A stretch of DNA of 33,630 nt from Burkholderiales bacterium (lineage in GTDB: Bacteria > Pseudomonadota > Gammaproteobacteria > Burkholderiales > Burkholderiaceae_E), in the NCBI GenBank assembly GCA_026399875.1, contig JAPLQF010000002.1:5973-39602 (forward strand), written 5' to 3'. Below are positions 16,045-24,094 of this stretch, one piece after another; the first letter of the stretch is position 1; each line of letters begins with the position of its first letter. The notes beneath the pieces were generated by a model. It searched no databases. It saw only the letters and a list, made by a program, of their open reading frames with translations, and was not told where the DNA came from. The position numbers and the translations under genes were made by a program.

Positions 16045-17838
16045 TCAGGCTGACGTTGGTTGGTGATGAAAGCGCATCGATTCAGGATAGGGGAACACAT
16101 CCTCGAGCAGGCCGGCGCGGATTCCCGCCTGCTTTTTCTGCCAGAAGGCAGCATCGAGCAGTTCGGCATGATGTTTCATGAAGAGTGCCCTGATGCGCGG
16201 GTCCCCCAGCAAGAACGTACCGAACTCTTCCGGAAAGACATCGGTGGGACCCACGGTGTACCACGGCTCCGAGGCCATTTCGTCTTCTGGCGTGCGGGGC
16301 GGCGGAATCCGGCGGAAGTTGCAGTCGGTCATGTAGGCCACCTCGTCGTAGTCGTAGAAGACCACCCGCCCCTGCCGGGTCATGCCGAAATTCTTGTACA
16401 GCATGTCACCCGGGAAAATATTGGCGGCGACCATCTGCCTGATGGCATCGCCATACTCCATGATCGCGCGCTCGCGCTGCGCATCGTCGGCCTGCTCGAG
16501 AAAGATGTTGAGCGGAATCATCCGGCGTTCGATGTAGAGGTGCCGGATCACGATATTGGTCTCGTCTTCCTCGATCAATGACGGCGCTGTCTCGCGCAGC
16601 TCCTTGAGCAGCGCTGCATCGAGCCTGGCCTTGGGAAACGGCACGTCGGAATACTCCCAGGTGTCGGCCATGCGCCCGACACGATCGTGCACCTTCACCA
16701 GCTGGTACTGCTTCTTGACGAACTCGCGGCTGACATCCTTTCGCCGGGTGTCCTTGATGATCTTGAAGACATAAGGAAACGAGGGCAGCGTGAACACGCC
16801 CATCACCAGACCCTTGATGCCGGGTGCGATCACGAAGCGATCGTCTGAGTGGTTAAGGTGCGCGAGCAAGTCGCGGTAAAAGGCGGTCTTGCCCTGCTTG
16901 TGCAGCCCGAGCATGGTGTAGATCTCGGACTCGGGCTTGGTCGGCATCAGGCTTTTGAGGAACCGGACATAAGCCGAGGGCACCTCCATGTCGACCATGA
17001 AATAGGCGCGCGAAAAGTTGAATAGCGTCTCGAGCCGCTCGGTGCCGAAGAGCACGGTGTCGAGATAGAGGCGCCGGCGCGCATCCTGAAGGATCGGGAT
17101 CGCAAACGGCAAGAGCTCGCCGTCGTTGAGGTAACGGCCGATCAAGTAGGCGCCCTTGTTGCGAAAAAAGAGCGTCCGCAGGACATGGACCTGGCAATCG
17201 ATGGCAGCCTCGAGTGCCTCGGGCATATGCGCCCGCAGTGCCGCCAGCACCCGCGCGAGATCCCGTTCGATATCGACGAAGGGGCAGGCCAGACCGAGGT
17301 CGATGAACATATTGCGCAGCGACCGTTCGTAGCCCGCCTGCGCGGGGTAGTAGGCCCGGTAGCTCGGCGGCTTGCCGTCGAGGTAGTCGGTGGCGACGCC
17401 CGGTCGAACGAAGATGAAGTTGTTGTGGAAATAGGTGCGATGCAGCACCTTGGCGCAGACCGAGTTGAAGAAGGTCTCGGCCAGCTCGGGCTGGCGGTGC
17501 TCGGCCAGCAGGCTGACATATTGGCGCTTGACCTGTTGCCAGTTGCCGGTGGCGAGCCTGGCGGCACCGAACTCCCGGCCAATGCGCTCGACCGCTTCGC
17601 TCACCCGCGCGTCATAGAACTCGATACGCTCGCTGGCGAGGTCGCGGATTGCATGCCAGTCGGCCGCCTCGTAGCGGGCTTTGGCTTGCTGGGCGTTGTA
17701 GCGAAACAGCGCGTAGTGCCGATCGAAGCCAATCAGGATCGACTGGGCGACTGCCGCCGCTTCGCTGCCTTCGGCACTGTTGGGGTCGTCGACCAGGCGG
17801 TCGGCAGCGCGCCTGGCAGGGGTCAGTCCATCAGCCAT
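16045..17838 (-). CDS. aceK: isocitrate dehydrogenase kinase/phosphatase
   Basis: AceK phosphorylates and dephosphorylates isocitrate dehydrogenase, setting the split of isocitrate between the TCA cycle and the glyoxylate bypass. The protein has about 597 residues. The N-terminal regulatory domain shows ILIGFDRHYALFRYNAQQAK and LHRTYFHNNFIFVRPG. The kinase-like domain contains the ATP-loop motif PGIKGLVMGVFTLPSFPYVFKIIKD (near residue 320), YIERRMIPLNIFLEQ, FPGDMLYKNFGMTRQGRVVFYDYDEV with the catalytic Asp region, and EPWYTVGPTDVFPEEF. All are classic for AceK. The ATG at 17838 follows the upstream stop by 4 bases; an alternative ATG at 17856 overlaps it by 14. aceA and aceB are not in the window; instead the gene sits inside an acyl-CoA degradation operon. 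Confidence 0.96.
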   Translation of the reverse strand: MADGLTPARRAADRLVDDPNSAEGSEAAAVAQSILIGFDRHYALFRYNAQQAKARYEAADWHAIRDLASERIEFYDARVSEAVERIGREFGAARLATGNWQQVKRQYVSLLAEHRQPELAETFFNSVCAKVLHRTYFHNNFIFVRPGVATDYLDGKPPSYRAYYPAQAGYERSLRNMFIDLGLACPFVDIERDLARVLAALRAHMPEALEAAIDCQVHVLRTLFFRNKGAYLIGRYLNDGELLPFAIPILQDARRRLYLDTVLFGTERLETLFNFSRAYFMVDMEVPSAYVRFLKSLMPTKPESEIYTMLGLHKQGKTAFYRDLLAHLNHSDDRFVIAPGIKGLVMGVFTLPSFPYVFKIIKDTRRKDVSREFVKKQYQLVKVHDRVGRMADTWEYSDVPFPKARLDAALLKELRETAPSLIEEDETNIVIRHLYIERRMIPLNIFLEQADDAQRERAIMEYGDAIRQMVAANIFPGDMLYKNFGMTRQGRVVFYDYDEVAYMTDCNFRRIPPPRTPEDEMASEPWYTVGPTDVFPEEFGTFLLGDPRIRALFMKHHAELLDAAFWQKKQAGIRAGLLEDVFPYPESMRFHHQPTSA

Positions 17839-17842
17839 TGTC

Positions 17843-19054
17843 TCAGCGGGTCTCATCGAAAAGTTCGCGTCCGATCAGCATGCGGCGGATCTCGGAGGTG
17901 CCGGCGCCAATCTCATACAGCTTGGCATCGCGCCACAGTCGGCCGGTCGGATAGTCGTTGATATAGCCGTTGCCGCCCAGGCACTGCAGCGCTTCGCCGG
18001 CCATCCAGGTGGCCTTCTCGGCTGAATACAGGATCGCGGCAGCCGCGTCCTTGCGCAGGCTGCGCACATCGATCTCGCCCCTCTGGGCACGGTCGCACTG
18101 GCGACCGACCTCATAGACATAGGCGCGGCAGGCCATCATGGTGCTGTACATGTCGGCGAGCTTGCCCTGCATGAGCTGGAATTCGCCGATCGGCTGGCCG
18201 AACTGCTTGCGCTCGTGCAGATAGGGCACGACCACATCCATGCAGGCGCTCATGATGCCGAGCGGCCCACCCGAGAGCACGGCTCGTTCGAAGTCCAGGC
18301 CGCTCATCAGGACATTGACGCCGCGGCCTACACCGTCGAGCTCGCGGCCCTGGATGCCGCCCAGCACATTCTCGGCCGGCACTTCGCAATCCTGGAACAC
18401 CAGCTCCCCGGTGTGACTGCCACGCATGCCGAGCTTGTCGAGCTTTTGCGCCACTGAAAACCCCTTGAAGGTTTTCTCGACCAGAAAGGCGGTGATGCCG
18501 CGCGCGCCGGCTTCGAGGTCATTTTTCGCATAGATCACCATCAGGTCGGCATCCGGGCCGTTGGTGATCCAGAACTTCGAGCCGTTGAGTACCCAGTGGT
18601 CGCCCTTGAAATCGGCGCGCAGGCGCATCGAGACCACGTCCGAGCCGGCACCGGGTTCGCTCATTGCGAGCGCGCCCACCCACTCGCCCGAAATCAGCCT
18701 GGGCAGGAATTTTTTCTTCTGCCATTCGGTGCCGTTGCGGTTGATCTGATTCACGCACAGGTTCGAATGCGCCCCATACGACAGGCCGACCGAGGCCGAG
18801 CCGCGTGAAATCTCTTCCATCGCGATTACATGGGCGAGATAGCCCATGTCGGTGCCGCCGTATTCTTCGGGCACGGTCATGCCGAGCACGCCGAGTTCGC
18901 CGAATTTGCGCCACAGGTCCATCGGGAACTGGTCGTTGCGGTCGATCTCGGCGGCTCGCGGGGTGATCTCGGCGGCAGTGAATTGCTGCAGCGAGTCGCG
19001 CAGCATGGCGATGTCGTCGCCGAGGTCGAACTGAAGGCCTGGCAGGTTGAGCAT
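17843..19054 (-). CDS. liuA: isovaleryl-CoA dehydrogenase
   Basis: FAD enzyme that oxidises isovaleryl-CoA to 3-methylcrotonyl-CoA, the first dedicated step of leucine breakdown. It has 403 residues. Motifs are [67 protein letters not shown], and the C-terminal [35 protein letters not shown]. The deciding feature is Glu256 in [15 protein letters not shown], the catalytic position specific to isovaleryl-CoA dehydrogenases; the usual C-terminal Glu is Gly (EIGAGT). About 8 extra residues (IQGRELDG) sit in the loop just before that helix. The ATG at 19054 is used because homology starts there. It is the promoter-proximal gene of the nine-gene operon and ends 4 bases before, or inside, aceK depending on the aceK start. 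Confidence 0.94.
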   Translation of the reverse strand: MLNLPGLQFDLGDDIAMLRDSLQQFTAAEITPRAAEIDRNDQFPMDLWRKFGELGVLGMTVPEEYGGTDMGYLAHVIAMEEISRGSASVGLSYGAHSNLCVNQINRNGTEWQKKKFLPRLISGEWVGALAMSEPGAGSDVVSMRLRADFKGDHWVLNGSKFWITNGPDADLMVIYAKNDLEAGARGITAFLVEKTFKGFSVAQKLDKLGMRGSHTGELVFQDCEVPAENVLGGIQGRELDGVGRGVNVLMSGLDFERAVLSGGPLGIMSACMDVVVPYLHERKQFGQPIGEFQLMQGKLADMYSTMMACRAYVYEVGRQCDRAQRGEIDVRSLRKDAAAAILYSAEKATWMAGEALQCLGGNGYINDYPTGRLWRDAKLYEIGAGTSEIRRMLIGRELFDETR

Positions 19055-19108
19055 GTAGGCGTCCCGGTGTTGGGGCCGGCGCGCAGTCCGGCCTGAAGTG
19101 AACTGTCG

Positions 19109-19137
19109 AGGGTATGTTTCTGTCAGTCGATCGTCAA
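19109..19137 (-). promoter_or_regulatory. candidate sigma-70 promoter of the liuA operon
   Basis: On the minus strand TTGACG (19137-19132, 5 of 6 matches to the -35 consensus) is followed after exactly 17 bases by TACCCT (19114-19109, 3 of 6 to the -10 consensus). Transcription would begin near 19101, giving a leader of about 47 bases before the ATG at 19054. No other convincing promoter is seen in the 182-base divergent gap. Confidence 0.4.
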
Positions 19138-19151
19138 TTCGGCGACGATCG
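19128..19151. promoter_or_regulatory. perfect 8-base inverted repeat over the liuA -35 element (candidate operator)
   Basis: CGATCGTC (19128-19135) and GACGATCG (19144-19151) are exact reverse complements with an 8-base spacer, so the centres are 16 bases apart. The left arm overlaps the candidate -35 box. The site lies between two divergent genes and could serve a dimeric regulator of the leucine operon, the hydrolase gene, or both. The family of any regulator is not evident. Confidence 0.4.
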
Positions 19152-19236
19152 GCTTGTTGATGCCAGCCCGCTGCGGACGGCTCGAGGAGGTCGCTCGGGT
19201 AGACTCGAACCCAGGAGATCGAGGAGACCGGCCGCC

Positions 19237-20295
19237 ATGAATGCGCTTGAACACGAGCTGACCTACCCTTTTGGCGACACCTTGCCCAAGCCTGCGCATC
19301 GCTTCGAAGTGGCGCCCGGCGTCTGGTGGCTGCGCATGCCGCTGCCTTTTGCACTCGACCATATCAATCTGTGGCTGCTGCGCGACCGCTTTCGCGGCCA
19401 GGATGGCTGGACGGTGATCGACTGTGGTGTCTCGACCGACGCCACGCGTGGCCATTGGGACACCCTGATTGCCAACGAGCTTGAAGGTCTGCCGGTGGTG
19501 CGGGTGCTGTGCACGCACAATCATCCCGACCATGTCGGGCTGGCCGGCATGCTGACCGAACGCTTCGGTGCGCCGCTCTGGATGACAGTCGGCGAATATG
19601 CGATCGGTCGCATCCTGTCGGCCACCATGCCGGGCCAGGACCCGGATGCCGCCTACCGGCATTACCTTCGCCATGGTCTGGTCGACGGTCCGCAGCTCGA
19701 CACCCTGCGCCAGCGCAGCCGCTCGCACTTTCCCGGGCTGGTGCCAAACATGCCGCACAACTTCCGGCGCATTGGCGATCACGAGCGCATCACGATCGGC
19801 GATCGCCAGTGGCGGGTCATCATCGGCACCGGTCACTCGCCCGAGCATGCGGCGCTGATGAGCGACGCCGACCGTCTGTTGATCTCCGGCGACATGGTCC
19901 TGCCGCGCATCTCGACCAATGTCTCGGTCTTCGATCTCGAGCCCGAGGCCGATCCGCTGACCTGGTATCTCGATTCACTGCGTCGCTTCGAAGACTGTCC
20001 TGAGGACACGCTGGTGCTGCCCTCGCATGGCCGTCCGTTCAGGGGCCTGCACCGTCGTCTTGCCCAGCTTCATGAGCATCATGCCGAGCGGCTCGGCGCA
20101 GTGGCCGCAGCCTGCAATGAACGACCGCGCCATGCGGCCGAGACCGTGCCGATCATGTTCGGCCGGGAATTCGATGCGCACCAGATGATGTTTGCGCTTG
20201 GTGAGTCGCTCGCCCACCTGCACGCCCTGTGGTATCGCGGCGAGCTGACCCGGACAAAAGGCGAGGACGGGGTTTTTCGCTTCGCTGCCGCCTGA
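19237..20295 (+). CDS. MBL-fold metallo-hydrolase
   Basis: A 352-residue metallo-beta-lactamase-fold hydrolase. The dinuclear metal site is complete: HxHxDH in [13 protein letters not shown] (residues ~90), His in [11 protein letters not shown] (~205), Asp in [12 protein letters not shown] (~225) and His in [11 protein letters not shown] (~265). A helical C-terminal extension (HHAERLGAV...[26 protein letters not shown]) resembles the winged-helix tail common in these hydrolases. Relatives include glyoxalase II-like and thioester hydrolases, so a thioesterase role beside acyl-CoA genes is possible but unproven. ATG at 19237 has GAGGAGA at 19221-19227. It diverges from the liuA operon, and its stop is separated from the purT stop by a single base. 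Confidence 0.88.
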   Translation: MNALEHELTYPFGDTLPKPAHRFEVAPGVWWLRMPLPFALDHINLWLLRDRFRGQDGWTVIDCGVSTDATRGHWDTLIANELEGLPVVRVLCTHNHPDHVGLAGMLTERFGAPLWMTVGEYAIGRILSATMPGQDPDAAYRHYLRHGLVDGPQLDTLRQRSRSHFPGLVPNMPHNFRRIGDHERITIGDRQWRVIIGTGHSPEHAALMSDADRLLISGDMVLPRISTNVSVFDLEPEADPLTWYLDSLRRFEDCPEDTLVLPSHGRPFRGLHRRLAQLHEHHAERLGAVAAACNERPRHAAETVPIMFGREFDAHQMMFALGESLAHLHALWYRGELTRTKGEDGVFRFAAA

Positions 20296-20302
20296 GTCAG
20301 GC
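20290..20302. repeat. 13-base palindrome containing both convergent stop codons
   Basis: GCCTGA (20290-20295), one central G, and TCAGGC (20297-20302) form a palindrome. It arises because both genes end in GCC TGA and the stops are one base apart. It cannot fold as a hairpin with a one-base loop, so no terminator is claimed. Confidence 0.6.
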
Positions 20303-21520
20303 CTGGCGTGGTTTGACCCGCGAAGCGGCATCCTTGGCATGGCGCCGGGCGGTGTCGACATCGGCCGCATGAGCCAGAGCGACACCCATTCGGCGTTTGA
20401 CGAATGATTCGGGTTTGCCGAAGAGCCGCACATCGCTGCCGGGCACCGACAGCGCATCGGCCAGGCCATCGAAGACCACACCGCGTGCGGCCACACCACC
20501 GTAGATGACCGCGCTTGCGCCCGGCGAGCGCAGCCGGGTATCGACCGGCAGACCCAGGATGGCGCGGGCATGCAGTTCGAACTCGGACTGATGCTGCGTC
20601 GCCATGGTGACCATGCCGGTATCGTGAGGACGCGGGCTGACCTCCGAGAACCACACCATATCGCCCTTGACGAAGAGCTCCACACCGAAAAGGCCGCTGC
20701 CACCGAGTGCCTCGGTGACCTTGCGCGCGATGTCTTGCGAGCGTTCGAGCGCCACCGGGCTCATCGCCTGCGGCTGCCAGCTTTCGACATAGTCGCCAGC
20801 CACCTGCACATGGCCGATCGGGTCGCAAAAGTGCGTTGTGGTGGTGGGCGTGCTCGTCGCGCTGGCGCGGTCCGCTTGTCCCACCCGCACGGTGAGCAGG
20901 GTGATCTCGTAGTCGAAATCGATGAAGCCCTCGACGATCACGCGACCGGCATCGACCCGCCCGCCGCTGGCTGCATAAGCCCAGGCGGCCTCGACCTCGT
21001 CTGGCCGATCGATCTTCGACTGCCCCTTTCCCGATGAGGACATGACCGGCTTGACCAGACACGGATAGCCGATGCCGTCGTCAATGGCGGCCTTGAGCTC
21101 GGCAAGGCTGCTGGCAAAGCGGTAAGGCGAGGTCGGCAGCCCGAGTTCTTCAGCGGCAAGTCGTCGGATGCCCTCGCGGTTCATGGTGAGCCAGGCCGCG
21201 CGCGCGGTCGGGATCACTCGCACGACGCCCTCGCGCTCGAGCTCGATCAGTGTCGGTGTCGCAATCGCCTCGATCTCGGGTACCACCATCTGCGGCCGCT
21301 CTTTGTCGATCAGGGCGCGCAGCTGGACCGGGTCGGTCATGTCGATCACATGGGCACGGTGCGCAACCTGATGGCCCGGCGCATCGGCATAACGGTCGAC
21401 CGCGATGACCTCGATGCCCAGCCGCTGCAGGGCGATGATCACTTCCTTGCCGAGCTCGCCAGCGCCCAGCAGCATGATCCGGGTGGCCGAGGGTGAAAGG
21501 GGCGTGCCGATGGTGTGCAT
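20297..21520 (-). CDS. purT: formate-dependent phosphoribosylglycinamide formyltransferase (GAR transformylase 2)
   Basis: PurT makes formyl-GAR from GAR, formate and ATP in purine synthesis, replacing the folate-dependent PurN. The 407-residue protein is an ATP-grasp enzyme. The N-terminal Rossmann-like part shows [48 protein letters not shown]. The ATP-grasp core has [28 protein letters not shown] (phosphate-loop lysine), [24 protein letters not shown] and [30 protein letters not shown]. The last 80 residues include ASAVIYGG and [23 protein letters not shown] at 21520 gives the expected N-terminus (E. coli PurT has 392 residues). SMUG1 lies 46 bases upstream on the same strand. Confidence 0.96.
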   Translation of the reverse strand: MHTIGTPLSPSATRIMLLGAGELGKEVIIALQRLGIEVIAVDRYADAPGHQVAHRAHVIDMTDPVQLRALIDKERPQMVVPEIEAIATPTLIELEREGVVRVIPTARAAWLTMNREGIRRLAAEELGLPTSPYRFASSLAELKAAIDDGIGYPCLVKPVMSSSGKGQSKIDRPDEVEAAWAYAASGGRVDAGRVIVEGFIDFDYEITLLTVRVGQADRASATSTPTTTTHFCDPIGHVQVAGDYVESWQPQAMSPVALERSQDIARKVTEALGGSGLFGVELFVKGDMVWFSEVSPRPHDTGMVTMATQHQSEFELHARAILGLPVDTRLRSPGASAVIYGGVAARGVVFDGLADALSVPGSDVRLFGKPESFVKRRMGVALAHAADVDTARRHAKDAASRVKPRQA

Positions 21521-21566
21521 GAAAAGTGGTCCTGAAATGGGGAGAGCCGGTGCCGGGATCGAGAGC

Positions 21567-22394
21567 TTAGCGTGGCCGCCCGCCTGCAGGCTCGATGCCG
21601 AGCGCCTGCAACTGGGCATCGACCGCCTCGGCCCAGCCTCGGTTGGCAGCCGGGCTGGCCGGGCTGGGATGCAGGATCTGACCGATCCGGATGCCGCGCG
21701 CCACGGCTGAATCGATATCGCTGCTCCCGAGGACATGGCGCAGCCGCTTTTCGGCAAAACCGCCAATGCCGATCGCCCAGTCGGGCTTGAGCGCCGACAG
21801 CGCCTGCGCGAGGTGGCGGTCGCAGGCCTGATAGACCGGCGCGAGTTCGGCTGCCGGCAGCTGCACCGGCGTGCGGTTGCGCCCCGAGGCTTCGAGCCAG
21901 ACCAGCGGGCAGTAATTGAGCACGAAGGCGTCGCTGAAAAACTGCTCGGCGCTGCCCCAGCGACGCCTGGCCCATTCCCACAGGCGCCGTCCGCTCACCT
22001 CGGAGCGGCGGCAGGCGAAACCCTCGATCGGGCGGCGCGGATGCATGTCGAGCGGCGTTGCCACCGGTGCCGAGATGCCCATCCAGTCGCGCACCGCAGC
22101 CACTTCGCCGAAGGGCACACCGGTCTGCATCATGCCGAAGGGGCCGGGGTTCATGCCGAGCAGCACGATGCGTCGCGGCCCTTTTGCAAACCGCCGCACA
22201 TACGCTTCGTAGGGCGCCCAGGCATAGACGAGCGGGTTGCAGACATGCGTGACCGGCGCAGAAAAGCGCAGCGGCGCCAGCGCATTGGCCAGGCTTGCGG
22301 AGGCGGCGAGCAACTGATCCGCCGTGCTGGGGACCGAAGAGTCGCCTGAATCGGCTGATTCCTGCGGTTCGGGCGTTTTGAGCGTCTTGGGCAT
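21567..22394 (-). CDS. SMUG1-type uracil-DNA glycosylase
   Basis: A 275-residue protein of the single-strand-selective monofunctional uracil-DNA glycosylase (SMUG1) branch of the UDG superfamily, which removes uracil and 5-hydroxymethyluracil from DNA. The match is strong: [19 protein letters not shown], then [20 protein letters not shown] with the water-activating Asn82. [27 protein letters not shown] and [15 protein letters not shown] with catalytic His242 are all present and correctly spaced. The first 25 residues are polar and poorly conserved. The ORF can begin with GTG at 22397, but the ATG at 22394 is preferred. It diverges from the cupin gene across 156 bases. Confidence 0.9.
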   Translation of the reverse strand: MPKTLKTPEPQESADSGDSSVPSTADQLLAASASLANALAPLRFSAPVTHVCNPLVYAWAPYEAYVRRFAKGPRRIVLLGMNPGPFGMMQTGVPFGEVAAVRDWMGISAPVATPLDMHPRRPIEGFACRRSEVSGRRLWEWARRRWGSAEQFFSDAFVLNYCPLVWLEASGRNRTPVQLPAAELAPVYQACDRHLAQALSALKPDWAIGIGGFAEKRLRHVLGSSDIDSAVARGIRIGQILHPSPASPAANRGWAEAVDAQLQALGIEPAGGRPR

Positions 22395-22550
22395 CACCCG
22401 ATGCTACCGGACCCTGCCGCCCCGCAATGCAGGAGGAGGCCTGCCCCGCCGGCCCTTGCCTGATCGCTGTAAAGGCGAGCACTTCGGGTTTGGTTGGCCG
22501 CGCGGCTTGGGGTACGCTCGAACGCTTCGATTGATCACCGAGATACCTGC

Positions 22551-23087
22551 ATGAACAAGCCACTCGAGCTTCCTGCCGGTCACGACGACCGCGTCCCCTA
22601 TCAGAAGCCCCAGCCCTGGGGCATGGTGCCCGACATGGTCGTGCCGGACGCCGTGACCGACGACGAACGCCTGTGGGCGCCGCTTGGCCCCGGCATGTGG
22701 TCGCGCCCGCTGCAGCTCAATGTCAGCGGCGGGTTTTATGTCCATCTGCTCAAGGTCAAGCGCTCCGGCCTGCTGCAGCGTCATCGCCACTCGGGTGCGG
22801 TCCATGCCTATGTGATCCGCGGCCGCTGGCACTATCTCGAGCACGACTGGGTGGCCGAGCAGGGCAGCTATATCTTCGAGCCGCCGGGCGAGACCCACAC
22901 CCTGGTCGTGCCCGACGACTGCACCGACATGATCACGCTCTTCACGGTGAACGGCGCATTGATCTATGTCGATCCGCAGGGCAATGCCACCGGTTACGAC
23001 GATGTGTTCGCGCGCATCGAGCGCTATCGCGCTCATTTCGAGTCCGTCGGCCTGGGCGCCGACTATGTCAAACGGTTCATGCGCTGA
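22551..23087 (+). CDS. cupin protein of the 2,4'-dihydroxyacetophenone dioxygenase family
   Basis: A 178-residue single-domain cupin. Motif 1 is GLLQRHRHSGAVHAYVIRGRWHYLEHDW, in which the RHRH histidines and a nearby residue would hold an iron; motif 2 is IFEPPGETHTLVV, giving the final His. The flanking segments (WGMVPDMVVPDAVTDDERLWAPLGPGMWSRPLQLNVSGGFYVHLLKV and LFTVNGALIYVDPQGNATGYDDVFARIERYRAHFE) fit the family named after 2,4'-dihydroxyacetophenone dioxygenase, which cleaves a C-C bond in a side chain. Many members have no tested substrate, so the named reaction is not assumed. It is the first gene of a plus-strand trio; the oxidoreductase gene begins 11 bases after its stop. Confidence 0.85.
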   Translation: MNKPLELPAGHDDRVPYQKPQPWGMVPDMVVPDAVTDDERLWAPLGPGMWSRPLQLNVSGGFYVHLLKVKRSGLLQRHRHSGAVHAYVIRGRWHYLEHDWVAEQGSYIFEPPGETHTLVVPDDCTDMITLFTVNGALIYVDPQGNATGYDDVFARIERYRAHFESVGLGADYVKRFMR

Positions 23088-23098
23088 GCGGGCTGCCG

Positions 23099-24073
23099 AT
23101 GAAGCCTTTTGGCATGGCGGTGATCGGTCTGGGCGTGATCGGCCGGCGCATGCTCGAGCACGCACCGGCGATCCCGGGCCTGCAGGTGGTGGCCGCTTAT
23201 GACAATTCGGCGCAGGCCAGGTCGGCCGCCGCGGCGGCTTACCCCGGACTGCCCCTGTGCAGCAGTGCGGCCGAGGCGATCGAGCGCCTTGATGTCGATG
23301 TGGTCTATATCGGTGTGCCGCCCCTGGCGCACGAAGCCTATGTTCGCGCGGCGATCGCTGCCGGCAAGGCGGTCTTTTGCGAAAAGCCGCTGGGTGTTGA
23401 TGTTGAGGCCAGCCAGGCGCTCACCGAGGCGATGGATCGCAGCGGTCTGGCGCAGGCGGTCAACTTCGTCTTTGCTTCGTCGGATGCGGTCGGCCTGATC
23501 GCACAGACCATCGCCGAGCCGTCCTTCGGATTGCGCAGCATCGAGATCCGTCTGCGCTTTCACCAGTGGCCGCGAGCCTGGCAGGCCGATGCGACCTGGC
23601 TGCAGCGAGCCGACCAGGGCGGTTTCACTCGGGAGGTCGCCTCTCACTTTGTCTATCTGTTGCACCGCCTGCTGGGTGATGTGGCGCTCAAGGGCGCACA
23701 GGTGCGCTGGCCGGATACGCCTTCCGGTTCCTGCGAGCAGTCGATCACCGCGGCGCTGCGCTGCGCTGGCGTTCCGGTGTCACTGTCGGCAAGTACCGGT
23801 GGTGCCGACCCCGATCTGGTCGAGGCCCGGTTCATCGGTGCGCAAAGCGAATTGCGGCTGTCCGACTGGTATCGCCTCGAGCTCATCGACGCTGCGTCGC
23901 CGCAGGGTCGACCGGTGCCGGGCCTGCCATCCGATCCGCGTACCGCGACCTATCGTCGCCAGCTCGAGCAGCTGTGCGCCATGCTGGCCGGCGAGCCCCA
24001 CTCCCTGCCCGATTTCGGTGACGCGCTGGCGGTCCAGCGCATCATCGAGGCGATGCTTCAGCCCGACCACTGA
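23099..24073 (+). CDS. Gfo/Idh/MocA family oxidoreductase
   Basis: A 324-residue NAD(P)-dependent oxidoreductase of the glucose-fructose oxidoreductase/inositol dehydrogenase family. The N-terminal Rossmann fold starts MAVIGLGVIGRRMLEH with GLGVIG as dinucleotide loop; YIGVPPLAHEAYVRAAIAAGKAVFCEKPLGVD holds the family's EKP lysine (residues ~80-105). The C-terminal alpha/beta domain includes TREVASHFVYLLHRLLGD, in the place of the catalytic H-x(3)-D/H region (here His-Phe-Val). The sequence is divergent from named sugar enzymes, so the substrate is unknown. ATG at 23099 follows the cupin stop by 11 bases; the open frame upstream overlaps the cupin gene and codes nothing. Confidence 0.88.
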   Translation: MKPFGMAVIGLGVIGRRMLEHAPAIPGLQVVAAYDNSAQARSAAAAAYPGLPLCSSAAEAIERLDVDVVYIGVPPLAHEAYVRAAIAAGKAVFCEKPLGVDVEASQALTEAMDRSGLAQAVNFVFASSDAVGLIAQTIAEPSFGLRSIEIRLRFHQWPRAWQADATWLQRADQGGFTREVASHFVYLLHRLLGDVALKGAQVRWPDTPSGSCEQSITAALRCAGVPVSLSASTGGADPDLVEARFIGAQSELRLSDWYRLELIDAASPQGRPVPGLPSDPRTATYRRQLEQLCAMLAGEPHSLPDFGDALAVQRIIEAMLQPDH

Positions 24074-24094
24074 CAACCTGACACCCGAACAGAG

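Noticed and set aside
22490..22518. TTGGTT-17-TACGCT as a promoter for the cupin gene
   Set aside because: Only three of six matches in each box; too weak to list as a feature.
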